NCBI RefSeq assembly: GCF_025515305.1
Contig: NZ_JAOPHT010000022.1
Location: forward strand, 1 to 51,975
Source: Roseicyclus sediminis
GTDB taxonomy: Bacteria; Pseudomonadota; Alphaproteobacteria; Rhodobacterales; Rhodobacteraceae
Length of the DNA: 51,975 nt
Reading direction: 5' to 3'
Shown: positions 34,420 to 43,627 of the stretch, in pieces
Numbering within the stretch: the first letter of the stretch is position 1
How the letters are laid out: every line of letters begins with the position of its first letter
Translations under genes and position numbers: made by a program
Notes under the pieces: generated by a model
What the model was told of the DNA's origin: nothing
Seen by the model: the letters and a program-made list of their open reading frames with translations, nothing else
The model's database searches: none

Positions 34420-35265
34420 ATGGAACGGATCGGGGTGATCGGACTTGGACGCATGGGCAGTGCCATGGCGCGGAAACTGGCGGCCGAAGGCTGTGCCGTG
34501 ACGGGCTGGACCAGGTCGGGCCGGACGGTCGATGGCGTTCCCTCCGCGAGGGACCTCGCCACGCTGGTGGCGGGGTCGGACGTCCTGATCCTGTCGCTCT
34601 TCGACGACGCCGCCGTGGCCGAGATGCTCGACATCTTGCTGGACCTCGAGCTTGAAGGGCGCCTCATCCTCGAGACGAGCACCGTCGTCCCGAATATCCT
34701 GTCCGACCGCGCAGAGGCATTTGCCGCGAAGGGTGCGACCGTCGCCGACGCCCCGATCTCCGGCGGGCCGGAGATGGTCGAGGCGGGGACCTGCGGCATC
34801 TTCGTGGGGGCGGAGCCCGCCGTGGCGGTGAGGGCGCAGCCCATCCTCGCGCGGATCACGCCCCGTGTTCTGCATGTCGGCCCCCTGGGCGCCGGAATGG
34901 TGATGAAGACGATCAACAATTCCCTGTTGCAGTCCTATGTCGCGGGTCTGCGCGAGATGCTTCCCCTCGCCAAGCGCGCCGGCATACCGCTTGCCGATGT
35001 CATGGGCATCGTCAACGGCGGGCCCGCTGGTATGCCCATGATCCGGGACCGGATGCCGAGGATCCTCGGAGAGGACACGTCTGTCGGCTTTCCGATCAGC
35101 GGCATCTACAAGGACAACGAGGTTTTCCGGCGCGTGGTCGAAAGCCACGGCCTGACCGCGCCGGTCCTGCAGATCGCCGAAGACGCGCAGCGCGAGGCCA
35201 TCGGGAACGGCATGGGCGAGCTGGATCCCGCCGCCCTGATCGCGGCCTCCTATCACGACGCCTGA
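34420..35265 (+). CDS. NAD(P)-dependent beta-hydroxyacid dehydrogenase
   Basis: 281 residues, 3-hydroxyisobutyrate/tartronate-semialdehyde reductase group. Cofactor motif GLGRMG (8-13), substrate motif DAPISGGPEMVEAGT (about 111-125), and catalytic Lys163 in GAGMVMKTINN; C-terminal all-helical domain with PISGIYKDNEVF. Cytoplasmic. With the SDR gene it may handle a beta-hydroxy acid. Asn/Lys motif intact, so probably active. Confidence 0.88.
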   Translation: MERIGVIGLGRMGSAMARKLAAEGCAVTGWTRSGRTVDGVPSARDLATLVAGSDVLILSLFDDAAVAEMLDILLDLELEGRLILETSTVVPNILSDRAEAFAAKGATVADAPISGGPEMVEAGTCGIFVGAEPAVAVRAQPILARITPRVLHVGPLGAGMVMKTINNSLLQSYVAGLREMLPLAKRAGIPLADVMGIVNGGPAGMPMIRDRMPRILGEDTSVGFPISGIYKDNEVFRRVVESHGLTAPVLQIAEDAQREAIGNGMGELDPAALIAASYHDA

Positions 35266-35354
35266 ACCCGCCCCCGCCTTGTCGCAGATCAACGCAAGGC
35301 CGCTTCTTGTGGTCCAGTTTCCCCGCAATGCTTGCGAACACAGGGGGAAGACCC

Positions 35355-36494
35355 ATGAAACGACTGCTGTACGTCGCGGCCGCGGCCCTGATTGCCATTG
35401 CCGCCGCGCCCGTATCGGCCGAGGAGGACGAGACGGCGCGTCTCGATTTCGGGGGTGATACCTACACTGCCGGCGGCGATATCGCCGTCGCCACCGAAAC
35501 ACCGGGCGACCTTTTCGCCGCCTCCGAGGACCTTTCTGTGGATGGCGCCGTGGCCGGCACAGCGCACATCGCCGGGCGCAGACTGTCGATCGACGCGGCC
35601 ACAGGCACGCTCTACGCCTTCGGCTACGAAATCGGCCTCGACGCGGATGTGGCAAACGCCGCCACGCTCGCCGGGGCGGAGGTCGAGATCGATGCGGCGA
35701 TCGGCGGGAACCTGCGCCTGTTTGCCCGCGAGGCGGAGATAACGGGCAGCCTGGGCGGCTCGGCCCTGATCGCCGTGCGCGACCTCGTGCTCGACGCGCC
35801 CGTGGCCGGCGACCTGATGATCGCGGTCGAAACGGTCGAGTTCGGCGACGCGGCGACGGTCGCGGGCCGCGTGATCGTCTATGCCGAGGCGGGCGAGGCC
35901 CCCGAAATCCCCGCGCGGGTTGCCCCCGCCGACAGGGTCGAGGTGCGCGACATCGAGGAGGACGACATGCCCGGCGGTTTCGCCGACATGCGCCGCAATG
36001 CCTGGCGCGCGGCTGTCACCGGGTTCATCGTCAGCGTCCTGACGGTCGCCGCCCTTGCCGCCGCCGCCATCGCCATCGCGCCGGCCCAGGTCGCGGCATG
36101 GCGGGAAAAGGCCCTCTCCCACCCGGGCAGCAGCCTCGTCTCGGGGTTCCTCCTCGTTTCCACCATCGCGGGGGCGGGCCTCGTGCTTGCGCTGACGGTG
36201 ATCGGCATTCCTCTCCTGCCGGCGGCGTTCGTCCTTGCGGGGCTCGTCGGCTACGCGGGCTATGTCATGGGGGCCTACATCCTCGGCGTGGCGATCTGGC
36301 TGAGGCTCGGCAACGAGATGCCGGGCGATGTGCTGCGCAAGGCGGGTCTCGCGACCCTCGGGGCCTTCGTCGCGGGGATCGTCGCGCTCATTCCGTTGCT
36401 CGGCTGGCTCGTGGTGCTTGCGCTGGCGCTGACGGGGGCAGGGGCCATCGTCACGGTCCTGCGTGAGCACAGGGCCAACCCCGACGCGGTCTGA
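35355..36494 (+). CDS. Bactofilin-like beta-helix protein with C-terminal membrane helices
   Basis: 379 residues from the ATG at 35355 after AGGGGGA. MKRLLYVAAAALIAIAAA...VSAEE is a Sec signal peptide. Residues about 30-200 show repeated short strands (GGDIAVA, GDLFAAS, GTAHIAG, GNLRLFA, GDLMIAV) with the spacing of a right-handed beta-helix as in polymer-forming bactofilins. About 215-375 are four or five membrane helices. The beta-helix would face the periplasm. Function not known; perhaps a surface or envelope scaffold. No operon partner is evident. Confidence 0.7.
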   Translation: MKRLLYVAAAALIAIAAAPVSAEEDETARLDFGGDTYTAGGDIAVATETPGDLFAASEDLSVDGAVAGTAHIAGRRLSIDAATGTLYAFGYEIGLDADVANAATLAGAEVEIDAAIGGNLRLFAREAEITGSLGGSALIAVRDLVLDAPVAGDLMIAVETVEFGDAATVAGRVIVYAEAGEAPEIPARVAPADRVEVRDIEEDDMPGGFADMRRNAWRAAVTGFIVSVLTVAALAAAAIAIAPAQVAAWREKALSHPGSSLVSGFLLVSTIAGAGLVLALTVIGIPLLPAAFVLAGLVGYAGYVMGAYILGVAIWLRLGNEMPGDVLRKAGLATLGAFVAGIVALIPLLGWLVVLALALTGAGAIVTVLREHRANPDAV

Positions 36495-36546
36495 AGGACA
36501 GGCGCGGGGGGCTTTTCCTCCGCGCCGCTTCGGGTCATGAGGGGGC

Positions 36547-37689
36547 ATGACGCTTCCCGATCTCACGTTCCGTGGCGCCCGCGTGCTGACCCCCTCGGGG
36601 TTGGCCGAGAGGCCGCTCTCCATCGTCGGGGGGCGGATCGGGGCCGAGCCTGCGGGGCCGGTGGTCGACCTGTCCGGCCACCTTGTTCTGCCGGGGATCG
36701 TCGATATCCACGGCGACGGGTTCGAACGGCACCTCGCGCCCCGTCGCGGCGCGCTCGAAAGCCTAGCCGCCGGCCTTGCCAGCCTCGATTCTGAGTTGGC
36801 CGCCAACGGCATCACCACCGCCGTCATCGCGCAGTTCTACTCCTGGGAAGGGGGCATGCGAGGCCCCGATTTCGCCGAGGCCCTTGCCGAGGCGCTGGCG
36901 GCCACGACGATGCGCGCCGACACGCTGTTGCAGCTGCGCCTCGAGATCGGCATGACCGGCGATTTCGACAGGGTCGAGGCGTTGGTGGAGCGTTTCGCCA
37001 TTCCATATGTCGTTCTGAACGACCACCTGCCCCATGCCGAACTCGCCGCCGGCAAGCGGCCACCCAGCCTGACGGGGCAGGCGCTCAAGGCGCGCCGCTC
37101 GCCCGAGGTGCACTGGGCGCTTCTGCAGGAAATGCATGACGCTTGGGACGCGGTGCCGGCGGCATTGGCCCGTCTCTGCACGGTGCTGAAGGCGCGCGGC
37201 GTCCTGATCGGCAGCCACGACGACCACACGCCGGAGGATCGGGCCCGCGGCCGGGCGCTGGGCGCGACGCTGTCGGAATTCCCCGAAACGCTGGCGGCGG
37301 CAGAGGCGGCACGTGCTGCGGGCGAGGGTGTCATCATGGGCGCACCGAACCTCGTGCGCGGTGCATCGCACGCGGGCAAGGTGGCGGCAGGCGACCTGGT
37401 GGCCGCCGGTCTCGTCGATGCGCTTGCCTCCGACTACCATTACCCCGCCCCCGCGCGCGCCGCCTTCCGGCTCGAGGCGGGGGGAATGGACGTCGCCTCC
37501 GCCTGGGCGCTGGTGTCCGAGGGGCCCGCGCGTCTCCTCGGCCTGACCGACCGGGGGCGGATCGCGCCGGGACTGCGCGCCGACCTCGTGATCGTCGAGG
37601 AGGAAAGCCGCCGCATCGCCGGCACGATCGCCGATGGCGCGGTCAGCCACCTGGCCGGGCCCCTCGCGGCGAGGTTCCTCGCGGCATGA
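36547..37689 (+). CDS. phnM: PhnM-like alpha-D-ribose 1-methylphosphonate 5-triphosphate diphosphatase
   Basis: 380 residues, amidohydrolase fold. LPGIVDIHGDGFERHLAPR (metal His55, Asp57), SHDDHTPED, GAPNLVRGASHAGKVAA and ASDYHYPA are the PhnM signatures I recall. PhnM removes pyrophosphate from the triphosphate intermediate in carbon-phosphorus lyase use of phosphonates. None of phnGHIJKL is in the window, so it is either a detached copy or has another substrate. Its stop overlaps the start of the DMT exporter by four bases (ATGA). Confidence 0.82.
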   Translation: MTLPDLTFRGARVLTPSGLAERPLSIVGGRIGAEPAGPVVDLSGHLVLPGIVDIHGDGFERHLAPRRGALESLAAGLASLDSELAANGITTAVIAQFYSWEGGMRGPDFAEALAEALAATTMRADTLLQLRLEIGMTGDFDRVEALVERFAIPYVVLNDHLPHAELAAGKRPPSLTGQALKARRSPEVHWALLQEMHDAWDAVPAALARLCTVLKARGVLIGSHDDHTPEDRARGRALGATLSEFPETLAAAEAARAAGEGVIMGAPNLVRGASHAGKVAAGDLVAAGLVDALASDYHYPAPARAAFRLEAGGMDVASAWALVSEGPARLLGLTDRGRIAPGLRADLVIVEEESRRIAGTIADGAVSHLAGPLAARFLAA

Positions 37690-38549
37690 GACTCGCCCTT
37701 CTCACCGCGCTGGTCATGGTCGCCTTCGCGGCGAACTCGATCCTGAACCGGATGGCCGTGGGGCCGGGTCACATCGGCGCGACGGATTTCGCACTCATCC
37801 GGGCGGTGGCCGGGGCCGTGACCCTTGCGGCACTCGTTTTCGTGCGTGGGCGGGCGCTTCCGTTCCTGTCTGCGCGCCGCATCCCCGGCGCGCTCGGCCT
37901 TGCGCTCTACCTCGTCGGTTTCTCGCTCGCCTATCTCGCCATCGACGCGGGTATCGGCGCGCTGATCCTGTTCGGGGGCGTGCAGGTGGCGATGTTCGCA
38001 GGCGCGGTCCTGTCGGGCGAGGCGCCGCCTGTCCGCCGCTGGATCGGCGCAGGCCTGGCGATGGCCGGTCTCGGCTGGCTCGTCTGGCCCGCGGGCGAGG
38101 TTGCGCTGCCGCTGGCCGCGTCGGGCGCGATGCTGGCCGCGGCGCTTGGATGGGGGATCTACTCGTTGGTCGGGCGCCGCGCGACCGATCCGTTGGCCGA
38201 GACGGCGGCCAACTTCATCCTCGCCGCGCCGCTCTGCGGTGTCGCGCTTCTGGCCTTGCCGGGGGTCGGCACGCCGGCCTCCGGCCTCGGCGTCGCGCTC
38301 GCGGTCCTGTCCGGGGCCGCGACCTCGGGCCTCGGCTACGCGCTCTGGTATGGTGTCCTGCCGCGGCTCGCCGCCTCGGTGTCGGGGCTCGTGCAGCTTT
38401 CGGTGCCGGTCATAGCCATGATCGGCGGCGTCCTGCTGCTGGGCGAGGCGCTTACCCTGCGCATGCTCGGCGCGGGCCTCCTGACGCTCGGGGGCATCGC
38501 CTACGGGCTCGGCGCCTTTCAGCGGACCAGCGGTTCCAGCGGATCGTAG
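37686..38549 (+). CDS. DMT (EamA) family transporter
   Basis: 287 residues from the ATG overlapping the phnM stop. Ten predicted membrane helices in two EamA repeats (about 1-140 and 145-285), the pattern of small-metabolite exporters such as RhtA or YdcZ-type. The coupling to phnM suggests a linked function, maybe export of a product, but this gene pair could also be incidental. Its last 31 bases overlap the end of the convergent Nudix gene. Confidence 0.85.
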   Translation: MRLALLTALVMVAFAANSILNRMAVGPGHIGATDFALIRAVAGAVTLAALVFVRGRALPFLSARRIPGALGLALYLVGFSLAYLAIDAGIGALILFGGVQVAMFAGAVLSGEAPPVRRWIGAGLAMAGLGWLVWPAGEVALPLAASGAMLAAALGWGIYSLVGRRATDPLAETAANFILAAPLCGVALLALPGVGTPASGLGVALAVLSGAATSGLGYALWYGVLPRLAASVSGLVQLSVPVIAMIGGVLLLGEALTLRMLGAGLLTLGGIAYGLGAFQRTSGSSGS

Positions 38550-38995
38550 ATCATCCTCGTGCCCCAGGCCGCCTCTGGCAGACTGTCGGGTTTGTAGCGC
38601 AGGCCCGCCATATCCGCGCGGCTGGCGAGGATGCGGCGCGAGACGATGCCTTCGGGGTCCTTCCACGGCGCCATCGGATCGCCCGACAGGAGCCGCACGC
38701 GGAAATAGATGTCGACCTGGTGAAACCCGCGTTCGGGCGCGTGGAACTCGTTGACGAGACAGGGCTCGCCCACCGCCACGTTCAACCCGGTCTCCTCGTG
38801 GAATTCCCGCACGAGGTTGTCCTCAAGGCTCGAATGCGGCTCCACCCCGCCGCCCGGCGCGCAGAGAAGATCGCTGCGGTTCCCGGCATAGGCGTTCACC
38901 AGCAGGAGCCGGTCGTCGATCAGGAGCAGGCCGCGCACCGCGACGCGGGGGATCGTGCGCGCCCGTGTCCGGGCCTGTTTCGGCTGCTCCGTCAT
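38519..38995 (-). CDS. Nudix hydrolase
   Basis: 158 residues from the ATG complementary to 38993-38995; the frame continues far upstream across the lipase gene and is not real there. Nudix box at GGGVEPHSSLEDNLVREFHEETGL is given here in parts: GGGVEPHSSLEDNL and REFHEETGL. The first Glu of the GX5EX7REUXEEXGU pattern is Ser here, while the catalytic REUXEE is complete, so activity is likely. Hydrolyses a nucleoside diphosphate linked to X. Overlaps the DMT gene end tail to tail. Confidence 0.85.
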   Translation of the reverse strand: MTEQPKQARTRARTIPRVAVRGLLLIDDRLLLVNAYAGNRSDLLCAPGGGVEPHSSLEDNLVREFHEETGLNVAVGEPCLVNEFHAPERGFHQVDIYFRVRLLSGDPMAPWKDPEGIVSRRILASRADMAGLRYKPDSLPEAAWGTRMIYDPLEPLVR

Positions 38996-39073
38996 GCTGC
39001 GACATTGGCGTGACGCCGGGGCAGGGGCAAGCGCCCCTCGCAGCGTGCCGCCAAATGGCTTATCTTGAAGGCC

Positions 39074-39805
39074 ATGCGCAGGCTGATGATCGCCCTTTTC
39101 CTGACCACCGCCGCGGCATTGCCCGCGAGGGCGGAGGACTGCGTGATCCTTGTGCACGGGCTGGCGCGGACAGAGGTCTCGTTGATCGTGATGGAAGAGG
39201 CGCTGGAGGCCGAAGGCTACCGCGTCATCAACCAGGGTTACGACTCGCGCCGCGCTTCGGTGGCCGAACTTGCGCCCGACGTCATCTTTCCCGCGGTCGC
39301 GCAATGCGGGACCGAACGGGTGCACTTCGTGACCCACTCCATGGGTGGGATCCTGGTGCGCTTCTGGCTCTCGCGGCATCCGCCCGTGAACCTCGGGCGT
39401 GTCGTCATGCTCGCCCCGCCCAACGGCGGAAGCGAGCTTGTCGACGTGTTCGGCCCGCTCGATCCCTTCGAGTGGGTCAATGGACCGGCGGGGTCTGAAC
39501 TCGGCACCGGGCCGGACGATCTTCCCAACCGTCTTCCGCCGGTCGATTTCGAACTCGGGATCATTGCAGGCAACAGGACGTTGAACCCGATCTACTCGGC
39601 GATGATCCCGGGGCCCGACGATGGCAAGGTCTCGGTGGGCCGGACCATGGTCGTCGGAATGGATGACTTCATCATCCTGCCGGTGACCCATACCTTCATG
39701 ATGAACTCACCGCTCGTGATCGCGGAGGTGATCCGGTTTCTCGAAACCGGCGCCTTCGACCACGACATGGAGATGTTCGAGGCGGTGGAGACCTTCTTCG
39801 AGTGA
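39074..39805 (+). CDS. Exported lipase-like alpha/beta hydrolase
   Basis: 243 residues from the ATG at 39074 (a TTG three codons earlier is possible). Signal peptide [20 protein letters not shown]. Oxyanion loop [13 protein letters not shown], nucleophile elbow THSMGG, then [17 protein letters not shown]; the catalytic His fits [10 protein letters not shown] near the end. Probably periplasmic or secreted esterase. No lid domain is obvious and it is short for a true lipase. Six bases separate it from the purK stop. Confidence 0.82.
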   Translation: MRRLMIALFLTTAAALPARAEDCVILVHGLARTEVSLIVMEEALEAEGYRVINQGYDSRRASVAELAPDVIFPAVAQCGTERVHFVTHSMGGILVRFWLSRHPPVNLGRVVMLAPPNGGSELVDVFGPLDPFEWVNGPAGSELGTGPDDLPNRLPPVDFELGIIAGNRTLNPIYSAMIPGPDDGKVSVGRTMVVGMDDFIILPVTHTFMMNSPLVIAEVIRFLETGAFDHDMEMFEAVETFFE

Positions 39806-39811
39806 TCGCGG

Positions 39812-40885
39812 TCAGCCGGCCGGGCCGGTGACGCGGTTCACGTGACCCATCTTGCGGCCGGGCCGCGTCTCGGTCTTGCCGTAGAGATGGACCTGCACCC
39901 CGCGCTCGGCGGCGAGTGCGGGCGCGCGGTCCACATCCGCCCCGATCAGGTTCTCCATCACGACGTTTGCGTGGCGCGTTCCGTCCCCGAGCGGCCAGCC
40001 CGCGATGGCGCGGATGTGCTGCTCGAACTGGTCGACGGCGCAGCCGGCCTGCGTCCAGTGGCCCGAGTTGTGGACCCTCGGCGCGATCTCGTTCACCACG
40101 AGGCCGCCCGGTGTCACGAACAGCTCCACGCCGAGAACGCCCACGTAGTCCAGCGCGTTCAGGATGCGCGAGGCCAGCAGGACCGCGTCGGTGCGCAGCG
40201 CGGCGGGGATCGCGGCGGGAACGGTCGTCGTGGCGAGAATGCCATCGACGTGGACGTTCTCACCCGGATCGTAGGCGGCGATGGAGCCGTCGGCCCCGCG
40301 CGCGGCGATGACACTGATTTCCCGGGAAAAGGTCACGAAGCCCTCGGCGATGGCCGGCGCGCCTTCGAGGCTGCCGAGCGCGGCCTGCGCGCCCGCGTGG
40401 TCGAGCACGCGGGCCTGCCCCTTGCCGTCATAGCCGAAGCGGCGGGTCTTCAGGATCGCGGGAATGCCGGTCTTCTCCAGCGCGGCCGAGAGGTCCCCGG
40501 GGCCGTCGATCTGCGCGAAAGGGGCGACGGCAAGGCCGAGCGAAGACAGGAACTCCTTCTCGGCCAGCCTGTCCTGGCTGATCTCGAGCGCGCGCCGGTT
40601 CGGGTGGAACGGTGTCGTCTCGCCGAGGATATCGAGCGCGGTGGCGGGAATGTTCTCGAACTCGTAGGTGACGATATCGCAGGCTTCGGCGAAGGACCGA
40701 AGCGCCGAGGCGTCGTCGTAGGCCGCCTTGGTCCAGACCGCCGCCACATCCGCCGCCGGGGCCGCGCCCGGCTCGAATATGTGGGTCCGGTAGCCAAGTC
40801 GCGCGGCCGCCATGGCCAGCATCCGGCCGAGCTGTCCGCCGCCGAGAATGCCGATCACCGCACCTTGAGCGAGCGGTTCAGTCAT
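39812..40885 (-). CDS. purK: 5-(Carboxyamino)imidazole ribonucleotide synthase
   Basis: 357 residues from the ATG complementary to 40883-40885. ATP-grasp enzyme: [21 protein letters not shown] at the start (given as [11 protein letters not shown]), [12 protein letters not shown] in the middle, and [14 protein letters not shown] with QFEQHIRAI at the end. Carboxylates AIR with ATP and bicarbonate to give N5-CAIR. Its start overlaps the purE stop by eight bases, so purE-purK is one transcript. A hairpin-like CCGGCC/GGCCGG lies over its last codons. Confidence 0.95.
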   Translation of the reverse strand: MTEPLAQGAVIGILGGGQLGRMLAMAAARLGYRTHIFEPGAAPAADVAAVWTKAAYDDASALRSFAEACDIVTYEFENIPATALDILGETTPFHPNRRALEISQDRLAEKEFLSSLGLAVAPFAQIDGPGDLSAALEKTGIPAILKTRRFGYDGKGQARVLDHAGAQAALGSLEGAPAIAEGFVTFSREISVIAARGADGSIAAYDPGENVHVDGILATTTVPAAIPAALRTDAVLLASRILNALDYVGVLGVELFVTPGGLVVNEIAPRVHNSGHWTQAGCAVDQFEQHIRAIAGWPLGDGTRHANVVMENLIGADVDRAPALAAERGVQVHLYGKTETRPGRKMGHVNRVTGPAG

Positions 40886-41366
40886 CGATCGGGGCCTCGG
40901 GGATCGACGCCGAAAGCGCCGCGCGCCATGCATCAAGGCGCCGGGCGAGGTCCTCGTCCGAGAGGCTGAGGATCCCGGCCGCCATCAGTCCGGCGTTCGC
41001 CGCACCGGCCGGGCCGATGGCCATGGTGGCAACCGGATAGCCGCGCGGCATCTGGACGATGGAATAGAGCGAGTCGACGCCCGAGAGCGCCTTGGTCTGC
41101 ACCGGCACGCCGATCACCGGCACGCGCGTCTTCGACGCCATCATGCCCGGCAGGTGCGCTGCGCCGCCAGCGCCCGCAACGATGACCTTGAGCCCCCGTT
41201 CCGCGGCGGTTCGTCCATACTCCCACAGACGGTCCGGCGTGCGGTGGGCCGACACGATGCGTGCCTCGTAAGGCAATCCCAACTCGTCGAGGATGGCCGC
41301 GGCCTCGCGCATGGTGGGCCAGTCGGACTGGCTGCCCATGATGATGCCGACCAGTGGTTCGCCCAT
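40878..41366 (-). CDS. purE: N5-carboxyaminoimidazole ribonucleotide mutase
   Basis: 162 residues. [13 protein letters not shown] at the start, [22 protein letters not shown] and [24 protein letters not shown] are given in parts as the class I PurE motifs. Moves the carboxyl group of N5-CAIR to C4. Octameric and cytoplasmic. First gene of purEK; divergent from the acetyltransferase gene with 77 bases between. Confidence 0.96.
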   Translation of the reverse strand: MGEPLVGIIMGSQSDWPTMREAAAILDELGLPYEARIVSAHRTPDRLWEYGRTAAERGLKVIVAGAGGAAHLPGMMASKTRVPVIGVPVQTKALSGVDSLYSIVQMPRGYPVATMAIGPAGAANAGLMAAGILSLSDEDLARRLDAWRAALSASIPEAPIDD

Positions 41367-41443
41367 GCCTTCGTCCCTTGGAACTGCCCCCGGAGCGCCG
41401 CACTATAGCGGCAGTCGGAGCATGCGCAACGGCAGGCGGGGAC

Positions 41444-41914
41444 ATGAAGATACGGCAGGCACGGGCGGCGGACGCTGCCGCGATGAACGCGATCCTCGAG
41501 CCGATCCTCGAGCGCTGGGGAAGCGCCCGGCCGCGCGGCGCCGATCACGTGCGCGCCCACTACATCGCGCATCCCGACAGCCTCGCCTGCCACCTCGCTG
41601 AGGTCGGGGGGCGCGTGTCGGGCTTCCAGTCGCTAAAGCGCGCCGCGGAGGGGAACCCCTACGATCTGCCAGAGGGTTGGGGGATCATCGGCACCTATGT
41701 CGCGCCAGAAGCGGCGGGGCAGGGTGTCGGACGCGCGCTCTTCGCGGCGACGCAGGCCGTGGCGGTGGCCGCCGGTCTCGACCGGATCGACGCAACCATC
41801 GGGTCGGGGAACGCGGAGGGCCTCGCCTACTACGAGGCGCTCGGCTTTCTGACATGGAGAAAACGCGGCTCGGCTGTCTGCAAGGTCTTCGACCTCGGCG
41901 CCGTCAGGCGATGA
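41444..41914 (+). CDS. GNAT-family N-acetyltransferase
   Basis: 156 residues from the ATG at 41444, behind GGCGGGG; the longer frame overlaps purE. Acetyl-CoA loop APEAAGQGVGRALFAATQAV (Q/R-x-x-G-x-G motif), then YYEALGFLTWRKRG near the end, a typical GNAT ending. The IGTYVAPEA strand is the usual beta4. Resembles phosphinothricin-type acetyltransferases. Substrate unknown. Ends 11 bases inside the convergent YdcH-like gene. Confidence 0.85.
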   Translation: MKIRQARAADAAAMNAILEPILERWGSARPRGADHVRAHYIAHPDSLACHLAEVGGRVSGFQSLKRAAEGNPYDLPEGWGIIGTYVAPEAAGQGVGRALFAATQAVAVAAGLDRIDATIGSGNAEGLAYYEALGFLTWRKRGSAVCKVFDLGAVRR

Positions 41915-42122
41915 TGTCGGGTGTCAGTTCGTCCTCGATCCGGGCGATCCTGTCCTTCAGCATCAGCTTCTGCTTCTTCAGCCGCTTCAATGTCAGCTGG
42001 TCGGGGTTCACCGCGTCGTGCAACGCCTCGATGGCGGCGTCGAGGTCGCGGTGCTCGCGCTTCAGCACCTCAAGCTTCACGCGGAGCACGTCCTCGTGGC
42101 TCATCTCGCTCGGAGCGTTCAT
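41904..42122 (-). CDS. YdcH-like DUF465 protein
   Basis: 72 residues from the ATG complementary to 42120-42122 (MNAPSEMSHEDVLRVKLEVL). All-helical: KREHRDLDAAIEALHD and LKRLKKQKLMLKDRIARIED are the family pattern, length also right. Binding partner unknown. The frame can be lengthened by 27 residues upstream, but this start gives the standard protein. Convergent with the acetyltransferase gene, overlapping it. Confidence 0.85.
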   Translation of the reverse strand: MNAPSEMSHEDVLRVKLEVLKREHRDLDAAIEALHDAVNPDQLTLKRLKKQKLMLKDRIARIEDELTPDIIA

Positions 42123-42322
42123 GAACTCTGTCCCCAGATCGCGCATCGCGGATTTCCGTTTCGCGGAGAAGCCGAGAATACACTCAAACCCGGCCCCCTC
42201 CAAGCCTTCGCGGGGGTATCTTGCAGGCTGATCGGCAAGCGCCCATATCTGGGGCCAGAGGGGTTCGCCGCCGCAACCGGGACGGGCCCCAGCGCAGATC
42301 GCTTGTTCAGAGGATGTGCCCG

Positions 42323-42745
42323 ATGACGAAACTGACCCTCGGTTCGCACCCGTTCCTGCTCGGGTTCGACCAGCTGGAGCGCCTGGTGGAGCGCACCGCG
42401 AAAGCCGGCAATGACGGCTACCCTCCCTACAACATCGAGCAGCGGGGCGAAAACGCCTACCGCATCACGCTCGCCGTCGCGGGGTTCGCCGAGGACGACA
42501 TGTCCATCACCGTCGAGGATCGTCAGCTCGTCGTGCGCGGCAAGCAATCGGACGATAGCTCCGAACGCGTGTTCCTGCATCGTGGGATCGCCTCGCGGCA
42601 GTTCCAGCGCAGCTTCGTCCTTGCAGAGGGTGTCGAGGTCGCGGGCGCGTCCATGGAACACGGACTTCTCCATATCGACCTCAAGCGGGCCGTGCCCGAC
42701 AGCGTCGTCCAGACCATCCGCATCACGAAAGGAGGCGGCAAATGA
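42323..42745 (+). CDS. Hsp20-type small heat-shock protein
   Basis: 140 residues from the ATG at 42323 with GAGGA eight bases before it; an ATG nine bases upstream is less likely. Alpha-crystallin domain (about 35-125): YNIEQRGENAYRITLAVAGF, DDMSITVEDRQLVVRG, FLHRGIASRQFQRSFVL, and GLLHIDLKRAVP. A holdase that binds unfolding proteins. Overlaps the DUF1150 start by four bases. No ROSE-type thermometer can be confirmed by eye in its leader. Confidence 0.92.
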   Translation: MTKLTLGSHPFLLGFDQLERLVERTAKAGNDGYPPYNIEQRGENAYRITLAVAGFAEDDMSITVEDRQLVVRGKQSDDSSERVFLHRGIASRQFQRSFVLAEGVEVAGASMEHGLLHIDLKRAVPDSVVQTIRITKGGGK

Positions 42746-42969
42746 ACCAGAAGAATCCTGCGGCCGACGTGACGGGGCGTCCTATCGTCTACATCCGCGA
42801 AGTCGCCGTGGCCGACCTTCCCGAGGAGGTGCGCGAACAGGCGGGCGACCTCGAGACGGTCTATGCCATCGGCTCGGAGACCGGCGAACAGCTTGCGCTT
42901 GTGGGCGACCGCAGCCTCGCCTTCATCGTGGCGCGTCAGAACGACATGGAGCCGGTGAGCGTCCACTGA
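42742..42969 (+). CDS. DUF1150 family protein
   Basis: 75 residues. VYIREVAVADLPEEVREQA and GEQLALVGDRSLAFIVARQN are the DUF1150 pattern; it regularly follows Hsp20 in alphaproteobacteria. Coupled to hsp20 by an ATGA overlap. Function unknown, probably tied to the chaperone. Its last 47 bases overlap the end of the convergent gene on the other strand. Confidence 0.88.
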   Translation: MNQKNPAADVTGRPIVYIREVAVADLPEEVREQAGDLETVYAIGSETGEQLALVGDRSLAFIVARQNDMEPVSVH

Positions 42970-43615
42970 CGCCGCCGGCAGGCCGGGAATGGGGGGCGCC
43001 TGCGGGCGCCCCTTGTCTATGCGCGGGAATCGTCGGGCGGTCCAAAGGCACCAACCGCCATTCCTCGCCGCCCCAGAATCTGACATCGAGGCGATGCCCT
43101 TCGAGCGTGTATCCCCCATCGGGCGCGAGGTCGCGGATCGCTTCCAGCACATCCCTGGGATCGCCGATGTAGCGGTCCGAGACCAGATCCCAGCGGCGCC
43201 GCCCATGTCCGGGCCGCAAGCGGAAATCGAGGGAAATCGCGCCGCGTCTTGAACGGCCCACGATCCGCTCGACGTCCTCCCACCGAAGTCGGATTTCGCC
43301 GCGCCCGGACGCCGGGGTCGCGATGAGGCCGTCGCCTCGCACGATCACCTCAAGCCGCTGAAAGGGCAGGAAGAGGGCCAGCAAGGCGCAGAGGAACGGG
43401 ACCAGTGCCGTCACGAGGAGGAGTATCAAGAGCTCGGTCAGCCATCCCGGCTCTCCGATCCGGCTGAGGACCTCGGGCAACCCCACAAACCATGCGATCC
43501 CGATGCCGAGGCCGGCGCACAGGGCCGAGGCTGGCCAATAGCTGAAGCGTCCGACCGGCGCGAAGCGGACCTCGCCGCGCGCGCTACCGGATGCCCCGGT
43601 CATGCCTTGCGCCAT
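42923..43615 (-). CDS. Membrane protein with a PH-like domain, unknown function
   Basis: 230 residues. Two membrane helices (about 24-48 and 62-86), then a beta-rich cytoplasmic domain (RLEVIVRGDGLIATPASGRG; IRLRWEDVERIVGRSRRGAIS) like bacterial PH domains, and a Pro/Ala/Arg-rich tail. The tail (last 30 residues) runs through the terminator of the hsp20-DUF1150 unit and overlaps the DUF1150 gene, so its real stop may be earlier in related strains. Starts 12 bases after the nadE stop, so it is likely cotranscribed with nadE. Not a family I can name. Confidence 0.6.
   Translation of the reverse strand: MAQGMTGASGSARGEVRFAPVGRFSYWPASALCAGLGIGIAWFVGLPEVLSRIGEPGWLTELLILLLVTALVPFLCALLALFLPFQRLEVIVRGDGLIATPASGRGEIRLRWEDVERIVGRSRRGAISLDFRLRPGHGRRRWDLVSDRYIGDPRDVLEAIRDLAPDGGYTLEGHRLDVRFWGGEEWRLVPLDRPTIPAHRQGAPAGAPHSRPAGGVSGRSPAPCRSDAPR
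42993..43018 (+). terminator. Terminator of hsp20-DUF1150
   Basis: GGGGCGCC (42993-43000) pairs with GGCGCCCC (43005-43012) around TGCG, followed by TTGTCT. It lies inside the end of the convergent membrane-protein gene. Confidence 0.7.
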
Positions 43616-43627
43616 ACCGATACATGC

